Positions 9,548 through 18,537 of a stretch of DNA of 64,000 nt are shown in pieces. Both the position numbers and the translations under genes were made by a program. This DNA comes from Campylobacter sp. CCUG 57310. Lineage in GTDB: Bacteria; Campylobacterota; Campylobacteria; Campylobacterales; Campylobacteraceae. The stretch covers positions 682,001-746,000 of the forward strand of contig NZ_CP053845.1 in the NCBI RefSeq assembly GCF_013201975.1, read 5' to 3'. Within the stretch, counting starts at the first letter, position 1; each line of letters opens with the position of its first letter. Below the pieces are notes generated by a model. It did no database searches. It was not told the origin of the DNA and was given only the letters and a program-made list of their open reading frames with translations.

Positions 9548-10132
9548 TTGAATTTAAAAGAATTTATAAAAAATAGCGATCTTAAGCCCTATGGAACGCT
9601 TGAAACTCTATGGGCAATAGTTTTGACGCTTATTATCTCTTCGGTTATTACTTTTATAGTTTTAGTTGTATCTATGCTTTTTATAGCCATAGTTTATAAT
9701 ATAATGATGGAGCTTGATCTGCTTACAAGCGGAATCACCGTCTTATATGATATGGTAGTTGATTTTACGAAAAACTATATCATTATAGCTGTTACTTTTA
9801 TATTTTTCTGTTCGAGATCTTTAAAAACATATATGAAAGATCATGCCGGATTTATATCTTATGGTGTTTCATTTACTATAGCTGTTGTTTGTGCAGTAGT
9901 GTCTATAGCTTTTAACGCTCTTGTTCTTCTTCATTCATTTAATTTAGACGGATTAAGCTGGTTTGTTTATTATTTTAGTTCGATTGTCGTGATATGCGTA
10001 ATGGCTTATAATTTAAGAGATATAGTAAGCGGAAATTTTATAAAAGATAGGCTTTTAATAGCAGGATTGTTGCTTATATTTATGATTTGCTCGGCTTTTA
10101 TACTTATGAATATTTTAGAGATTAAAATTTAA
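9548..10132 (+). CDS. Polytopic membrane protein, unknown function
   Basis: A 194-residue hydrophobic protein with about five transmembrane stretches (near residues 20-52, 75-89, 102-125, 135-155 and 170-187). It starts at TTG 9548 with no good Shine-Dalgarno, so the start is uncertain. The N-terminus (K-P-Y-G-T-L-E-T-L-W) is reminiscent of CPBP-type intramembrane proteases, but the E-E-x3-R and later His motifs of that family are absent, so I do not assign it. It converges with ftsI and is preceded by 130 bp of very AT-rich spacer. Confidence 0.6.
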   Translation: MNLKEFIKNSDLKPYGTLETLWAIVLTLIISSVITFIVLVVSMLFIAIVYNIMMELDLLTSGITVLYDMVVDFTKNYIIIAVTFIFFCSRSLKTYMKDHAGFISYGVSFTIAVVCAVVSIAFNALVLLHSFNLDGLSWFVYYFSSIVVICVMAYNLRDIVSGNFIKDRLLIAGLLLIFMICSAFILMNILEIKI

Positions 10133-10170
10133 ATTTGTGTGAAATTTGGCTTTAGCTATATACTATAAAA

Positions 10171-11958
10171 CTATTTTTTAGTCTTTTTCTCTTCTGTTTC
10201 GTTTGTGTTATCAAGTTTTAAAAATCCCTCTTCAATCATCAGATCAACCGTCTTTTTAAACACAGGCAGAGCGCTTTGAGCTCCGAAGTGATAATATGGT
10301 TTCTTTGGCTCTCTTACTAGAACCCCGATAGTATAGCTGCTACCTTCGCTGTCATTTACAAATCCAAAAAACGAACCGTTATATTTGTTTGAATAACCGC
10401 CTGCAGATGCGATGTGAGCCGTGCCTGTCTTGCCGCCTATTTCAAGTCCGGAAGTTTTTGTTTTTTTGCCCGTTCCGCTCTCAACGGCTTTGATGAGTAT
10501 TCGCTTCATGCGTTTTGCTACATCTTGAGTAAGTACTTGCGTAGGCTCAGGATTGTTTACTACATAAAATTTACCGTTTTTGTAAAGAGAGCTCACAACT
10601 TTTGGCGTTACCATAAATCCTTTGTTATTAAAAACATTATACGCTTTTAAAAGCTGTATAAAAGTCGCTTGAAGACCGTATCCGTAGCTGATAGTCGCTT
10701 TATAAATTTGCGAGTTTAGCTTTGCTACGGGAGGCATATTGCCCACTTGTTCGTATGGCATATCGATACCCGTTTTTTGTGTGAAGCCGAAATTTAAAAG
10801 CCCCGAGTAAATTTGCGAGCCTTCAAGACGCTGGGCTATCTGTATCATGCCGATATTTGATGAGTGCGCAAGCACGTCTTCTGCGGTCATAAAGGGCTGC
10901 GGATGAGTATCTCTTATTGTACGTTTGCCAAGCTGATATTTGCCGTTATAGGTGTTTATGCGCTCGAAGGGATTTAGCTTATCTTCGGCAAGCAAAAGTG
11001 CAAAAATAAACGGCTTAAATACCGAGCCCACCTCGTAAGCATATTCGGTTGCCGATGAATTTAAGGATTTATAATCTTGCTTTTTTATATTTGAAGGATT
11101 GTATCTTGAAGTGGTTGCAAGTGCCAGCAGTTCGCCGGTTTTAGACTCCATAACGCCTACGATTATCTCTTTTGCGTTTAGAAATTCTTTTCTTTCGTCT
11201 ATGATTTGCTCTAATGCGCTTTGAAATTTAAGAGAGACCGTTAAGATGGTATCATACCCATCTACACGGTTGGCTAAATTTGAATCGCTTGTTAAGATGA
11301 TATTGTTTCCGATATCCTTGGGTCCTAAAATTTTAGCGTCTTGAATAGCCGAAATGTAGTATTCGTATGACTTCTCAACACCTTTTACACCGGTAACTTT
11401 GGTGATATTTTCTTTTTCTATCTTTTTTACGTAGCCTATAAGCGGAGTTAAGGCGTCTTTTGCCATATACTGCCTGCTTTCGCCGCTTTCGACTATACTC
11501 ATGCCGCGAAGAGATGCTATGCCGGTATTAGGATCTTCGTAAGGAACAAAAATTTTCTTTCTGTACAGCTTTCTTGCAAGCTCTTGAAGGTAAGCGGCGC
11601 CTTTAGAGTCGATTTTATAAGAGAGAGTTACAAGCCCTTTTGTGCTGTTTATGCTTTTTTTAACCTTTTTTGGATCATCTCCACTGTAAAGTGAATAAAG
11701 CTTAACAAAGAGATCTTTTTTGTTTGGATCGATATTTCTCGTATCGACCATTACTTTATAAAGTTTTTGGCTACTTGCGACGCTAAATCCGTCTTTTGTG
11801 ACTATATTGCCGCGAAGTGCAGTGTTTACTTCGCTTGTTTCAAGCTTTGGCAGGCGTCTTTCGATGTTTGCTCTATAAAAGATAACCGCTAAAAATATAG
11901 ATATCCCAAATACAATTAGTGAAAATAAAATTAAAATTTTTGATTTTCTAGAGTTCAT
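10171..11958 (-). CDS. ftsI: Septal class B penicillin-binding protein (FtsI/PBP3)
   Basis: Transpeptidase that cross-links septal peptidoglycan in the divisome. A membrane anchor (residues 8-27) is followed by the dimerisation domain and a transpeptidase domain with S-V-F-K near residue 312, S-S-N near 365 and K-T-G-T-A near 510. Length 595 residues fits. No glycosyltransferase domain is present, separating it from pbpA. It starts 6 bp after fliE, so it is the last gene of a flagellar rod operon; the same order occurs in C. jejuni. This couples a division enzyme to flagellar transcription, unless an internal promoter exists. Confidence 0.93.
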   Translation of the reverse strand: MNSRKSKILILFSLIVFGISIFLAVIFYRANIERRLPKLETSEVNTALRGNIVTKDGFSVASSQKLYKVMVDTRNIDPNKKDLFVKLYSLYSGDDPKKVKKSINSTKGLVTLSYKIDSKGAAYLQELARKLYRKKIFVPYEDPNTGIASLRGMSIVESGESRQYMAKDALTPLIGYVKKIEKENITKVTGVKGVEKSYEYYISAIQDAKILGPKDIGNNIILTSDSNLANRVDGYDTILTVSLKFQSALEQIIDERKEFLNAKEIIVGVMESKTGELLALATTSRYNPSNIKKQDYKSLNSSATEYAYEVGSVFKPFIFALLLAEDKLNPFERINTYNGKYQLGKRTIRDTHPQPFMTAEDVLAHSSNIGMIQIAQRLEGSQIYSGLLNFGFTQKTGIDMPYEQVGNMPPVAKLNSQIYKATISYGYGLQATFIQLLKAYNVFNNKGFMVTPKVVSSLYKNGKFYVVNNPEPTQVLTQDVAKRMKRILIKAVESGTGKKTKTSGLEIGGKTGTAHIASAGGYSNKYNGSFFGFVNDSEGSSYTIGVLVREPKKPYYHFGAQSALPVFKKTVDLMIEEGFLKLDNTNETEEKKTKK

Positions 11959-11964
11959 TTAAGG

Positions 11965-12261
11965 CTAAATTTGTGTCCTTGATATCTCTTTGTATGCGCT
12001 TAGCGCTTTGTTGCGAATTTCAAGCATTAGCTTCATGCTGGTTTCCGCCTTGCCTATGGCGATTGCGGCTTGATGAAGGTCTTTTACTTCGCCTGTTGCT
12101 AGATCGGCGATTGCTTTATCGGCATTTACTTGTACTTCGTTTAGCTCTTTAAGCGAATTATCAAGCATGGTTGCAAATTCATTTTCGCTTTTTTGAGTCA
12201 AATTCGCATTTTCTTTTTTAAATGGCGAAGCAAAAGAGCTGATTTTATCGATATTTGTCAT
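11965..12261 (-). CDS. fliE: Flagellar hook-basal body protein FliE
   Basis: Small basal-body protein that joins the MS ring to the proximal rod. The 98-residue product has the family C-terminal half (D-L-H-Q-A-A-I-A-I-G-K-A-E-T-S-M-K-L), including the conserved helix that contacts the export gate and rod. It starts 5 bp after flgC and precedes ftsI by 6 bp. Confidence 0.95.
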   Translation of the reverse strand: MTNIDKISSFASPFKKENANLTQKSENEFATMLDNSLKELNEVQVNADKAIADLATGEVKDLHQAAIAIGKAETSMKLMLEIRNKALSAYKEISRTQI

Positions 12262-12266
12262 TTTTA

Positions 12267-12761
12267 TTAACCTCTTAATAGTTCTATCGCACTTTGAGCG
12301 ATCGTCTTTGCGCTTTGAAATGCAGAGACGTTTGCCTGATAGGCTCTTGTAGCCTCGATCAGATCAGCCATTTCGATGACCGGATTTATATTTGGATATG
12401 CGACGTATCCTTTGGCATTAGCATCAGGGTGGCTTGGATCATATTTTAGTTTAAAATCCTTATCGTCGCGCACCACTTTATCAACTACGACGCTCATTAT
12501 AGCAGGTTTTGCGTCTTTTTGCCAAAAGCTATCATTAAGCGGGTTTTCATACTCAAGCATGTTCGTTTTTTTTGCGATTTGCTCATTTAGCGTGCTATCG
12601 AAATCAACCGCTTTAAATATCACTTCGTGTCGGCGATAAGGTCCGCCTTCAGCCGTTCTTGTAGTGTTTGCATTAGCTATGTTTGAGCTAATTACGTTCA
12701 TTCTAAATCTCTGTGCGCTTAGTCCGTATCCGCTTATATCAAAATCGCTTAAATAACTCAT
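12267..12761 (-). CDS. flgC: Flagellar proximal rod protein FlgC
   Basis: Proximal rod subunit exported by the flagellar type III system. The N-terminus has the rod/hook signature (A-Q-R-F-R-M-N-V-I-S-S-N-I-A-N-A-N-T) and the C-terminus has the matching helix (E-A-T-R-A-Y-Q-A-N-V). Length 164 residues is slightly longer than the 130-140 of enteric FlgC, as usual in Campylobacter. It lies between flgB and fliE with spacers of 11 and 5 bp. Confidence 0.96.
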   Translation of the reverse strand: MSYLSDFDISGYGLSAQRFRMNVISSNIANANTTRTAEGGPYRRHEVIFKAVDFDSTLNEQIAKKTNMLEYENPLNDSFWQKDAKPAIMSVVVDKVVRDDKDFKLKYDPSHPDANAKGYVAYPNINPVIEMADLIEATRAYQANVSAFQSAKTIAQSAIELLRG

Positions 12762-12772
12762 CTTAATTTCCT

Positions 12773-13210
12773 TTAAATCTTGCTACTTGCTTCAATCACG
12801 CTTTTAAAGTTTGCGCTATCGCGCTTCATTGCGTTATCAAGTGCAGTTATCATGATCGCATTTTTACTAAGCTCTGTTGTCTCCACATCAAGATCGACCG
12901 TGTTGCCGTCGTTTCTAGCCATGTGTCCGTCACGAAGAAAGATAGTAGCTAGCTTTGAGTCGGGAAATTTTACCTTTGGCAAATGAGCCTCGTCAGTATT
13001 GGCAAGCTCAAGCTCTTTACTTTCTTTTTTGCCGTAAATTTCAGCTGCTCTTTCGCTTAGAGCTCTTTCAAATGCGATATCGCGTGATTTATAAAACGGC
13101 GTATTGATGTTTGCGATATTGCTTGATATGAGCTGCTGGCGCAAATTTCTGCTAGCCAATGCGCTTTCTACTAGCTGTTTTGATTTTGAACTTGATATTC
13201 CTGCAAACAT
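12773..13210 (-). CDS. flgB: Flagellar proximal rod protein FlgB
   Basis: Proximal rod subunit. The 145-residue product has the rod motif R-N-L-R-Q-Q-L-I-S-S-N-I-A-N-I-N-T-P and the family C-terminal region ending in the F-K-S-V-I helix. It is the first gene of flgB-flgC-fliE-ftsI and is preceded by a sigma-54 type promoter at 13246-13263, which agrees with the RpoN control of middle rod genes known in C. jejuni. Confidence 0.96.
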   Translation of the reverse strand: MFAGISSSKSKQLVESALASRNLRQQLISSNIANINTPFYKSRDIAFERALSERAAEIYGKKESKELELANTDEAHLPKVKFPDSKLATIFLRDGHMARNDGNTVDLDVETTELSKNAIMITALDNAMKRDSANFKSVIEASSKI

Positions 13211-13245
13211 CTTTAGCCTTTTTGATTAAATTTCACTAGATTTAC

Positions 13246-13263
13246 AAGCAAGTTTTGTTCCTA
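13246..13263 (-). promoter_or_regulatory. Sigma-54 (RpoN) promoter for flgB
   Basis: On the minus strand the sequence reads AGGAACAAAACTTGCTT, with GG at 13261-13260 and GC at 13249-13248 separated by exactly 10 bases, the -24/-12 arrangement that sigma-54 requires. The predicted start is about 25 bp before the flgB ATG. It lies in the short spacer between aat and flgB. Confidence 0.8.
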
Positions 13264-13275
13264 AAATTCTAAATT

Positions 13276-13956
13276 TTAAACCAAATTTTCCAAATCTTTA
13301 AAATTTTCAAATCCGCTTGGCTCTTTTTTTAAAATTTCAAATATTTTTAAAAACTCATCGCGCTTCATAGCTTTTGCGCCCATAAATTTAAGGTGATCGT
13401 TCATCACTTGACAATCAATCATAAAATCAAATTTGCCCAAGGCCTCGCAAAGCTTTATGAGAGCTACCTTTGAAGCGCCTGTTTTTAGGCTTATCATACT
13501 CTCTCCGCAAAATACTTTGCCAAAAACTAGCCCGTAAAGTCCGCCGATTAGTTTTTCATCCTCATAAACTTCCACACTATGAGCATATCCGGCTTTAAAC
13601 ATCGCAGTATAGGCTTTTATGATGTTATCGCTTAGCCAAGTGTCTTCCTTTGCGGCGCGTTCGTTTTTGCAAATTTGTAAAAAACTTGCAAAGTCGTGAT
13701 CAAATTTGACGTTAAATTTTTTAAGTGCGGATTTTATGCTTTTTTGGATTCTGATATCTTTTGGAAACAGCACTGCTCGTGGATCTGGACACCACCAGCA
13801 TATCGGCTCGTGCGGTAAAAACCAAGGAAAGATTCCTTTGTCGTAAGCTTGCAAAAGCGCCTCAACACTTAAATCTCCGCCTATGCAAAGCGGAGCATTT
13901 GAAGGAGCAAGGCTTGGGTCCGGGAAGTTATAAATTCTTGTAAATTCCACTTCCAT
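13276..13956 (-). CDS. aat: Leucyl/phenylalanyl-tRNA--protein transferase
   Basis: Transfers Leu or Phe from aminoacyl-tRNA to N-terminal Arg or Lys of proteins, making an N-degron read by ClpS. The 226-residue protein has the family core: G-G-D-L-S near residue 27, Y-D-K-G-I-F-P-W-F near 38, the W-W-C-P-D-P-R motif, the G-G-L-Y-G-L motif and D-C-Q-V. It follows clpA by 17 bp at the end of a long operon that also holds clpS, so enzyme, adaptor and unfoldase of one pathway are adjacent. Confidence 0.96.
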   Translation of the reverse strand: MEVEFTRIYNFPDPSLAPSNAPLCIGGDLSVEALLQAYDKGIFPWFLPHEPICWWCPDPRAVLFPKDIRIQKSIKSALKKFNVKFDHDFASFLQICKNERAAKEDTWLSDNIIKAYTAMFKAGYAHSVEVYEDEKLIGGLYGLVFGKVFCGESMISLKTGASKVALIKLCEALGKFDFMIDCQVMNDHLKFMGAKAMKRDEFLKIFEILKKEPSGFENFKDLENLV

Positions 13957-13973
13957 GCTCGCTCTTATCTGTT

Positions 13974-16140
13974 TTATTTTGCTAATTTATCAAATTTAAA
14001 ATCTAATTTGCCGTCTTTTACACCGATATTTAAAACGCCGCCGTTTTTAAGTTTGCCAAATAAAATTTCCTCGCTAAGCTTGGTTGAAATTTCATCCTGA
14101 ACTACGCGCTTTAGATTTCTAGCGCCAAATTCCTTGCTGTATCCTTTTTCCCAAAGGTATTTTTTGGCTTTCATATCGGCTTTGATGACTACTTTTTTAT
14201 CTTTCAGACTTGCGCTTATCTCATCAAGTATCTTTTGAGTTATGAGAGCTAGCACGTCTTCGTTTAGGTCGTTAAAATGCACTATCGCGTCGATTCTATT
14301 TCTAAATTCCGGGCTAAAGAAATTTTTAACCGCACTGTCTGCTTTGCCGCTTTCATCCTTGCTAAAGCCCATTTTAGGAGCCTCTTTTGAGCCTAAATTT
14401 GATGTCATTATGATGATAGTATTTCTAAAATCACTCTTTGCGCCGGTATTGTCGGTTAGGCTTGCGCTATCAAAAATTTGTAAAAATACATTCACAAGCT
14501 CGTCGTTTGCCTTTTCGATCTCGTCAAATAAGATCACGCTATAAGGATGCTTTTTGATAGCGTTTGTAAGCATGCCTCCGCCTTCAAAGCCCACATACCC
14601 AGGAGGCGCTCCGATGAGTCTTGAAACGCTGTGCTTTTCCATGTATTCGCTCATGTCAAAGCGCTCGAAATTTATACCCAAATTTCTTGCCAGCGATATG
14701 GCTAGCTCGCTTTTACCGACTCCGCTTGAGCCTGTAAATAAAAACACTCCGATCGGAGAGGTTGGGTTTTTAAGCCCGGCGTATGAGCGTTTGATCGCAT
14801 CGGCTAGAGTTTTAACCGCGCTATCCTGACCGAAAATTTCAGATTTCAGCTTGTTTTCTAAGTTTTTAAGGAATGAGATATTGTCAGTCTTTAAATTTGT
14901 ATCAGGGATATTTGCTATCTTGCTTACGACCGCTGTTATATCGCTTTGTTTGACCCTTGGTATTTTTGGCTTGTTTTAGCGAGAGGCTAGCTCCGACTTC
15001 ATCTACTAGATCAATTGCGCTATCGGGCAAAAATCTATCGTTTATATATTTTTTAGCTAACTCCACGCTTAGTTTTAAAATTTCATCGCTATATTTTACA
15101 CCGTGAAATTTCTCGTATTTACTTCTAAGCCCTTTTAAAATTTCAAAGCTCTCATCTATGCTAGGCTCTTCTACGTCAAGCTTTGCAAAGCGTCTTGAGA
15201 GAGCTTTTTCTTTCTCAAAAAAGCTTCTGTATTCCGCATAAGTAGTAGCGCCGATACAGCGAAGAGCACCGCTTGCAAGGGCGGGTTTTAGTAAATTTGA
15301 CATATCAAGGCTTCCGCCGCTTGTAGAGCCTGCACCTATAATCGTGTGAATTTCATCTATAAAGATTATCGCGTTTTCTTGCTCGCTTGCTTCATCTATC
15401 ACGTCTTTTAGGCGTTTTTCAAAGTCACCTCTATATTTTGTGCCTGCTATCATAGCGCCCAAGTCAAGAGCGAAAATTTGTACATCCTGAAGTTTATAGG
15501 GCACTTTTTTATTTGCAATCTTAAGTGCTAAGCCCTCAACTATGGCAGTTTTTCCGACACCCGCTTCTCCTACAAGCAGGGGATTGTTTTTCTTTCTGCG
15601 GCTTAAGGTTTGCATCATGCGTTCAAGTTCAACTTCTCTTCCGATAAGCGGATCTATCTTGCCCTCTCTTGCAAGATCGGTTAAATTTATAGAGAATTTT
15701 GATAAATTTTGAGCTTTATCGCTCTTTTCTGCTTGTTCTTGTTTTAGCTTATCCGCTTCAACTCCATAAAATTCAAGCGCTTTTGCGCAAAAGCTATCCT
15801 TGCTTGTAGCGATTTTATAGAGCAGATCTTTTATTCCGATATTTTTATTTTGAGTTTTTACCTCATCGCCAAGTTCTTTGAAGATTTGCTCCAGCAAAAG
15901 AGTCATGCGAGGATGCTTAACCGGCGTTATGCGCTCGTTATTTTGCGAAAGATATTTTTTTAAGTCGTTTTTAAGAGACTCCATATCGTTAAGCCCCGCA
16001 GTTATGAGGATATCTCTGCTCTCTTCGTTTAGATTTATAAGCACGAAGAGTATGTGCTCGCTAGTTAAGTATTCGTGAGAATTTGAGTAAGCAAACTGCT
16101 CCGCTTTTTCTAAAAAATAGCTTAAATTTGAATCCAGCAT
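13974..16140 (-). pseudogene. clpA: ClpA unfoldase, interrupted by a +1 frameshift
   Basis: AAA+ unfoldase that feeds ClpP and works with ClpS in N-degron degradation. The upstream part (14902-16140) carries the Clp N-domain and the first AAA module (Walker A G-E-A-G-V-G-K-T); the downstream part carries the second module (G-S-S-G-V-G-K-S, then the D2 C-terminus). They are out of frame at a T5 run (14963-14967, plus strand). Dropping one T gives K-Q-A-K-I-P-R-V-K-Q-S-D and a continuous 721-residue ClpA, close to the usual length. I place the start at ATG 16140, after GAGGAG at the end of clpS. Whether the break is real or a read error cannot be told here. If real, the cell would make only a one-module fragment. 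Confidence 0.9.
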
Positions 16141-16451
16141 CACTCCTCCTCAACCTTTACTTTTAAAGGATACCCCGCGCCAATGGCGGCTTTGCGCACG
16201 TCTTCTTGCTTGCTGAGTGCAATTTCTTTAGGATACACTCCACAAATCGCACTTCCTTCATTATGCACTTTAAGCATTATCGTTATAGCGTTTTGGGCGC
16301 TATGATGAAAAATTTGCGTTAATACATCAACCACAAAATCCATACTCGTAACATCATCGTTTAGCAAGATGACTTTAAATTTCTTCGGAAACTCCAACTT
16401 GTCTTTTAGGCTTGTAAATTCGTGTTCTTGCTTGCCTGTTTTAGTTGGCAT
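16140..16451 (-). CDS. clpS: ATP-dependent Clp protease adaptor ClpS
   Basis: Recognises bulky N-terminal residues and delivers substrates to ClpAP. The 103-residue product from ATG 16451 has the core V-I-L-L-N-D-D-V-T-S-M-D-F-V and the V-H-x-E-G-S-A-I-C-G-V-Y motif that builds the N-degron pocket. The start lies 11 bp inside the end of the thioredoxin-like gene; an upstream GTG or ATG extension in the same frame reads the other gene's codons and is not supported. Its stop shares one base with the clpA ATG. Confidence 0.94.
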   Translation of the reverse strand: MPTKTGKQEHEFTSLKDKLEFPKKFKVILLNDDVTSMDFVVDVLTQIFHHSAQNAITIMLKVHNEGSAICGVYPKEIALSKQEDVRKAAIGAGYPLKVKVEEE

Positions 16452-17046
16452 TTCTAATGCGCTCCATATCCTTTTCAAGCTTGCCCATGTGAATTCCGCC
16501 AAGATAGTAAGGCACTCCGAAATTCCCGCTTCCGATATCGGTCAGCGTTTGATAAATGCCGTTTTTAAGTACCATTTTAATCGGCACCGATTCAAGACGT
16601 GGATATTTGATGTCTTCAAGCAGTTGCGCGCTTATCTTGTCATTTACAGGCATATCGTTTGATATGAAATAGTAAGCGTTGTATTTTTGTGCGAAATTTT
16701 CGATTACGTACTCGTTTGTTACGTTTTCAAAATGAGTAAGTCCGATAAGTATGAAATCTTTGTCGTTTTTAAGCTGATAATCCATAAGTTCAGGCGCTTC
16801 TTTTTGGCATGGCGGACAAAAAGTTCCAAAAATATCAAACATAATAATTTTGCTTTCATCGCCCTTTATCACGAAGCCCCCATCCGTTCTAAGCAGAGTG
16901 AGGTCTTTGCCAAATACGCTTGTAAGCTTAATCTCTTCGCCTGTTTTGTATCCTTCTATCTTCTTTGGAGCTTTTGCACTATCATCCTCTTTGCCACAAC
17001 CCACTAAAAATAGCGCACATAAAAGCGCTACAAATATCTTTTTCAT
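16441..17046 (-). CDS. Thioredoxin-like lipoprotein (TlpA/ResA type)
   Basis: The N-terminus is a lipoprotein signal with lipobox L-V-G-C (Cys17). The mature part is a thioredoxin fold with F-C-P-P-C (Cys77/Cys80) after a D-x-F-G-T sequence, so it is a membrane-anchored periplasmic thiol-disulfide oxidoreductase, probably reducing. The substrate is unknown; family members act on cytochrome c apoproteins or other envelope thiols. It lies between smpB and clpS, overlapping clpS by 11 bp, as in the C. jejuni cluster. Confidence 0.88.
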   Translation of the reverse strand: MKKIFVALLCALFLVGCGKEDDSAKAPKKIEGYKTGEEIKLTSVFGKDLTLLRTDGGFVIKGDESKIIMFDIFGTFCPPCQKEAPELMDYQLKNDKDFILIGLTHFENVTNEYVIENFAQKYNAYYFISNDMPVNDKISAQLLEDIKYPRLESVPIKMVLKNGIYQTLTDIGSGNFGVPYYLGGIHMGKLEKDMERIRNAN

Positions 17047-17103
17047 CTCTTTCCTTTTTTTAGTTTTTATAGATTTTACGAAAAAACGCTCAAATTTGCA
17101 AGG

Positions 17104-17559
17104 CTAGATATATCTTTTCATGGCGGCACGAGCCTCTTTATCGGCCTCGCGTTTTTTGAGACTTTCGCGCTTATCGTGTAAATTTTTACCTTTTGCAAGA
17201 GCAACTTTTACTTTAACTATATTTTTATCGTTTAGATAAAGTACCAGCGCAACCAGCGTTAGCCCCTCTTGCGTAACAGCGCCAAACAGCTTATCTATCT
17301 GCTTTTTGTGCATTAAAAGCTTCCTTGGCGCTCTTTCATCGGGTCTAAAGTGCGAATGCGTCGTATCCAAGTGGCTGATGTGAGCGTTTAGCAGAAACAT
17401 CTCGCCTTTTATCACGCGCACGAAGCTGTCTTTTAGATTTGCTCTTCCTGCGCGCAAAGCCTTTACTTCGCTACCTTTTAGTACGATACCCGCTTCAAAA
17501 GTTTCAAGTATAGTAAAATCATGAAGCGCTTTTTTATTTTTTGCTAAGTCCTTGCCCAT
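17104..17559 (-). CDS. smpB: SsrA-binding protein SmpB
   Basis: Binds tmRNA and brings it to stalled ribosomes for trans-translation. The 151-residue protein shows N-K-K-A-L-H-D-F, the [18 protein letters not shown] core, and the basic tail K-K-R-E-A that enters the mRNA channel. The tmRNA gene itself is not in the window. It begins 7 bp after ispE. Confidence 0.97.
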   Translation of the reverse strand: MGKDLAKNKKALHDFTILETFEAGIVLKGSEVKALRAGRANLKDSFVRVIKGEMFLLNAHISHLDTTHSHFRPDERAPRKLLMHKKQIDKLFGAVTQEGLTLVALVLYLNDKNIVKVKVALAKGKNLHDKRESLKKREADKEARAAMKRYI

Positions 17560-17566
17560 TTTTCTC

Positions 17567-18310
17567 TCATTTCAAACAAAACACGCTGCTTCCGCTTCCG
17601 CTTAAAAACATATCTTTATATTTTTGCATTTGCGGATAAAGCTTAAAGCATGGTGCATAAAGATCGTTTAGTTCGCTGTTTTTATAGCCTGCAAGCAGTT
17701 GCTCGCTAGTCAAATTTGACATTTTGTTCGCTAAATTTGCGTCTATCCTGTTTATAAAATTTGCTCTAAATTCGCTATAAACCGCAGGGGTTGAAGCGAA
17801 AACCTGAGGGGTAAATAGCTCTAAACTAGGAACTTCATCTTTAAATTCCTCTATCACTTCGCCTATGCCGCTTACGTTTGCAGCCTCAAAGTCGCTTACG
17901 AAAAACGCCACGTCAGCTCCGATTTGCTCGGCTATCTTGTAAAGTTTTTCGCGTGGAATTTTTAAATTAAGCTCCTCGTTTGTCATCTTTAAAAATGTCG
18001 CTGCGTTACTGCTTCCGCCGCCAAGTCCTGCGCCTATCGGGATGTTTTTATTGATGATTATTTTATGCGAGCTAAAGAATTCATGAATCTCGTCTTTAAA
18101 GCCTGCGTTTTCAAGTGCTTCTTTTGCTTTTAAGACTATATTGTTTTTTATGTTTTTATTATTGCACTCTACGCTAAATTTGTCCGAGCGAACGAAATTT
18201 ATCTCGTCAAAAAGCCTGCGCCAAAGCACAAACCTAGAAACTATCTCATGATAGTTTCCTCTGGTTCCGATAATTTTTAAAAAGATATTTATCTTTGCAA
18301 AGCTTTTCAT
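17567..18310 (-). CDS. ispE: 4-diphosphocytidyl-2-C-methyl-D-erythritol kinase
   Basis: GHMP kinase of the MEP isoprenoid pathway, phosphorylating CDP-ME at the 2-hydroxyl. Shows the N-terminal S-F-A-K-I-N substrate motif and the glycine-rich [17 protein letters not shown] loop near residue 92. Length 247 is short but typical of Campylobacter. Starts by a 4-bp overlap with csrA. No other MEP genes are in the window. Confidence 0.95.
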   Translation of the reverse strand: MKSFAKINIFLKIIGTRGNYHEIVSRFVLWRRLFDEINFVRSDKFSVECNNKNIKNNIVLKAKEALENAGFKDEIHEFFSSHKIIINKNIPIGAGLGGGSSNAATFLKMTNEELNLKIPREKLYKIAEQIGADVAFFVSDFEAANVSGIGEVIEEFKDEVPSLELFTPQVFASTPAVYSEFRANFINRIDANLANKMSNLTSEQLLAGYKNSELNDLYAPCFKLYPQMQKYKDMFLSGSGSSVFCLK

Positions 18311-18537
18311 TTTTGTATTTTTTTACTAAGCTCGCTTAGACTTGCATCGTCGGCTAAATTTATAGCCTCTTTATTTTTGCTTGCAACCTCCTGAGCAAGC
18401 TCGGAGCGTAGTATAATCATATTTTTAGGAGCCTCTATACCAAGCTTAACGCCGCTTTTTGATATGCCAACGACCGTGATCTTGATATCCTTACCAAGAA
18501 GTATGCTCTCATCTTCTTTCCTTGAAAGTATTAGCAT
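18307..18537 (-). CDS. csrA: Carbon storage regulator CsrA
   Basis: RNA-binding post-transcriptional regulator that binds GGA motifs, often over ribosome sites; in Campylobacter it controls flagellin and is opposed by FliW. The 76-residue product has M-L-I-L-S-R-K at the start and the G-I-x-A-P-K core with R44-type binding residue (I-L-R-S-E). A C-terminal extension of about 15 residues beyond the E. coli protein is typical here. Overlaps truB by 7 bp and ispE by 4 bp. Confidence 0.96.
   Translation of the reverse strand: MLILSRKEDESILLGKDIKITVVGISKSGVKLGIEAPKNMIILRSELAQEVASKNKEAINLADDASLSELSKKIQK

Noticed and set aside
9548-10132. CPBP intramembrane protease
   Set aside because: N-terminal look is similar but the family's Glu-Glu and His motifs are absent.
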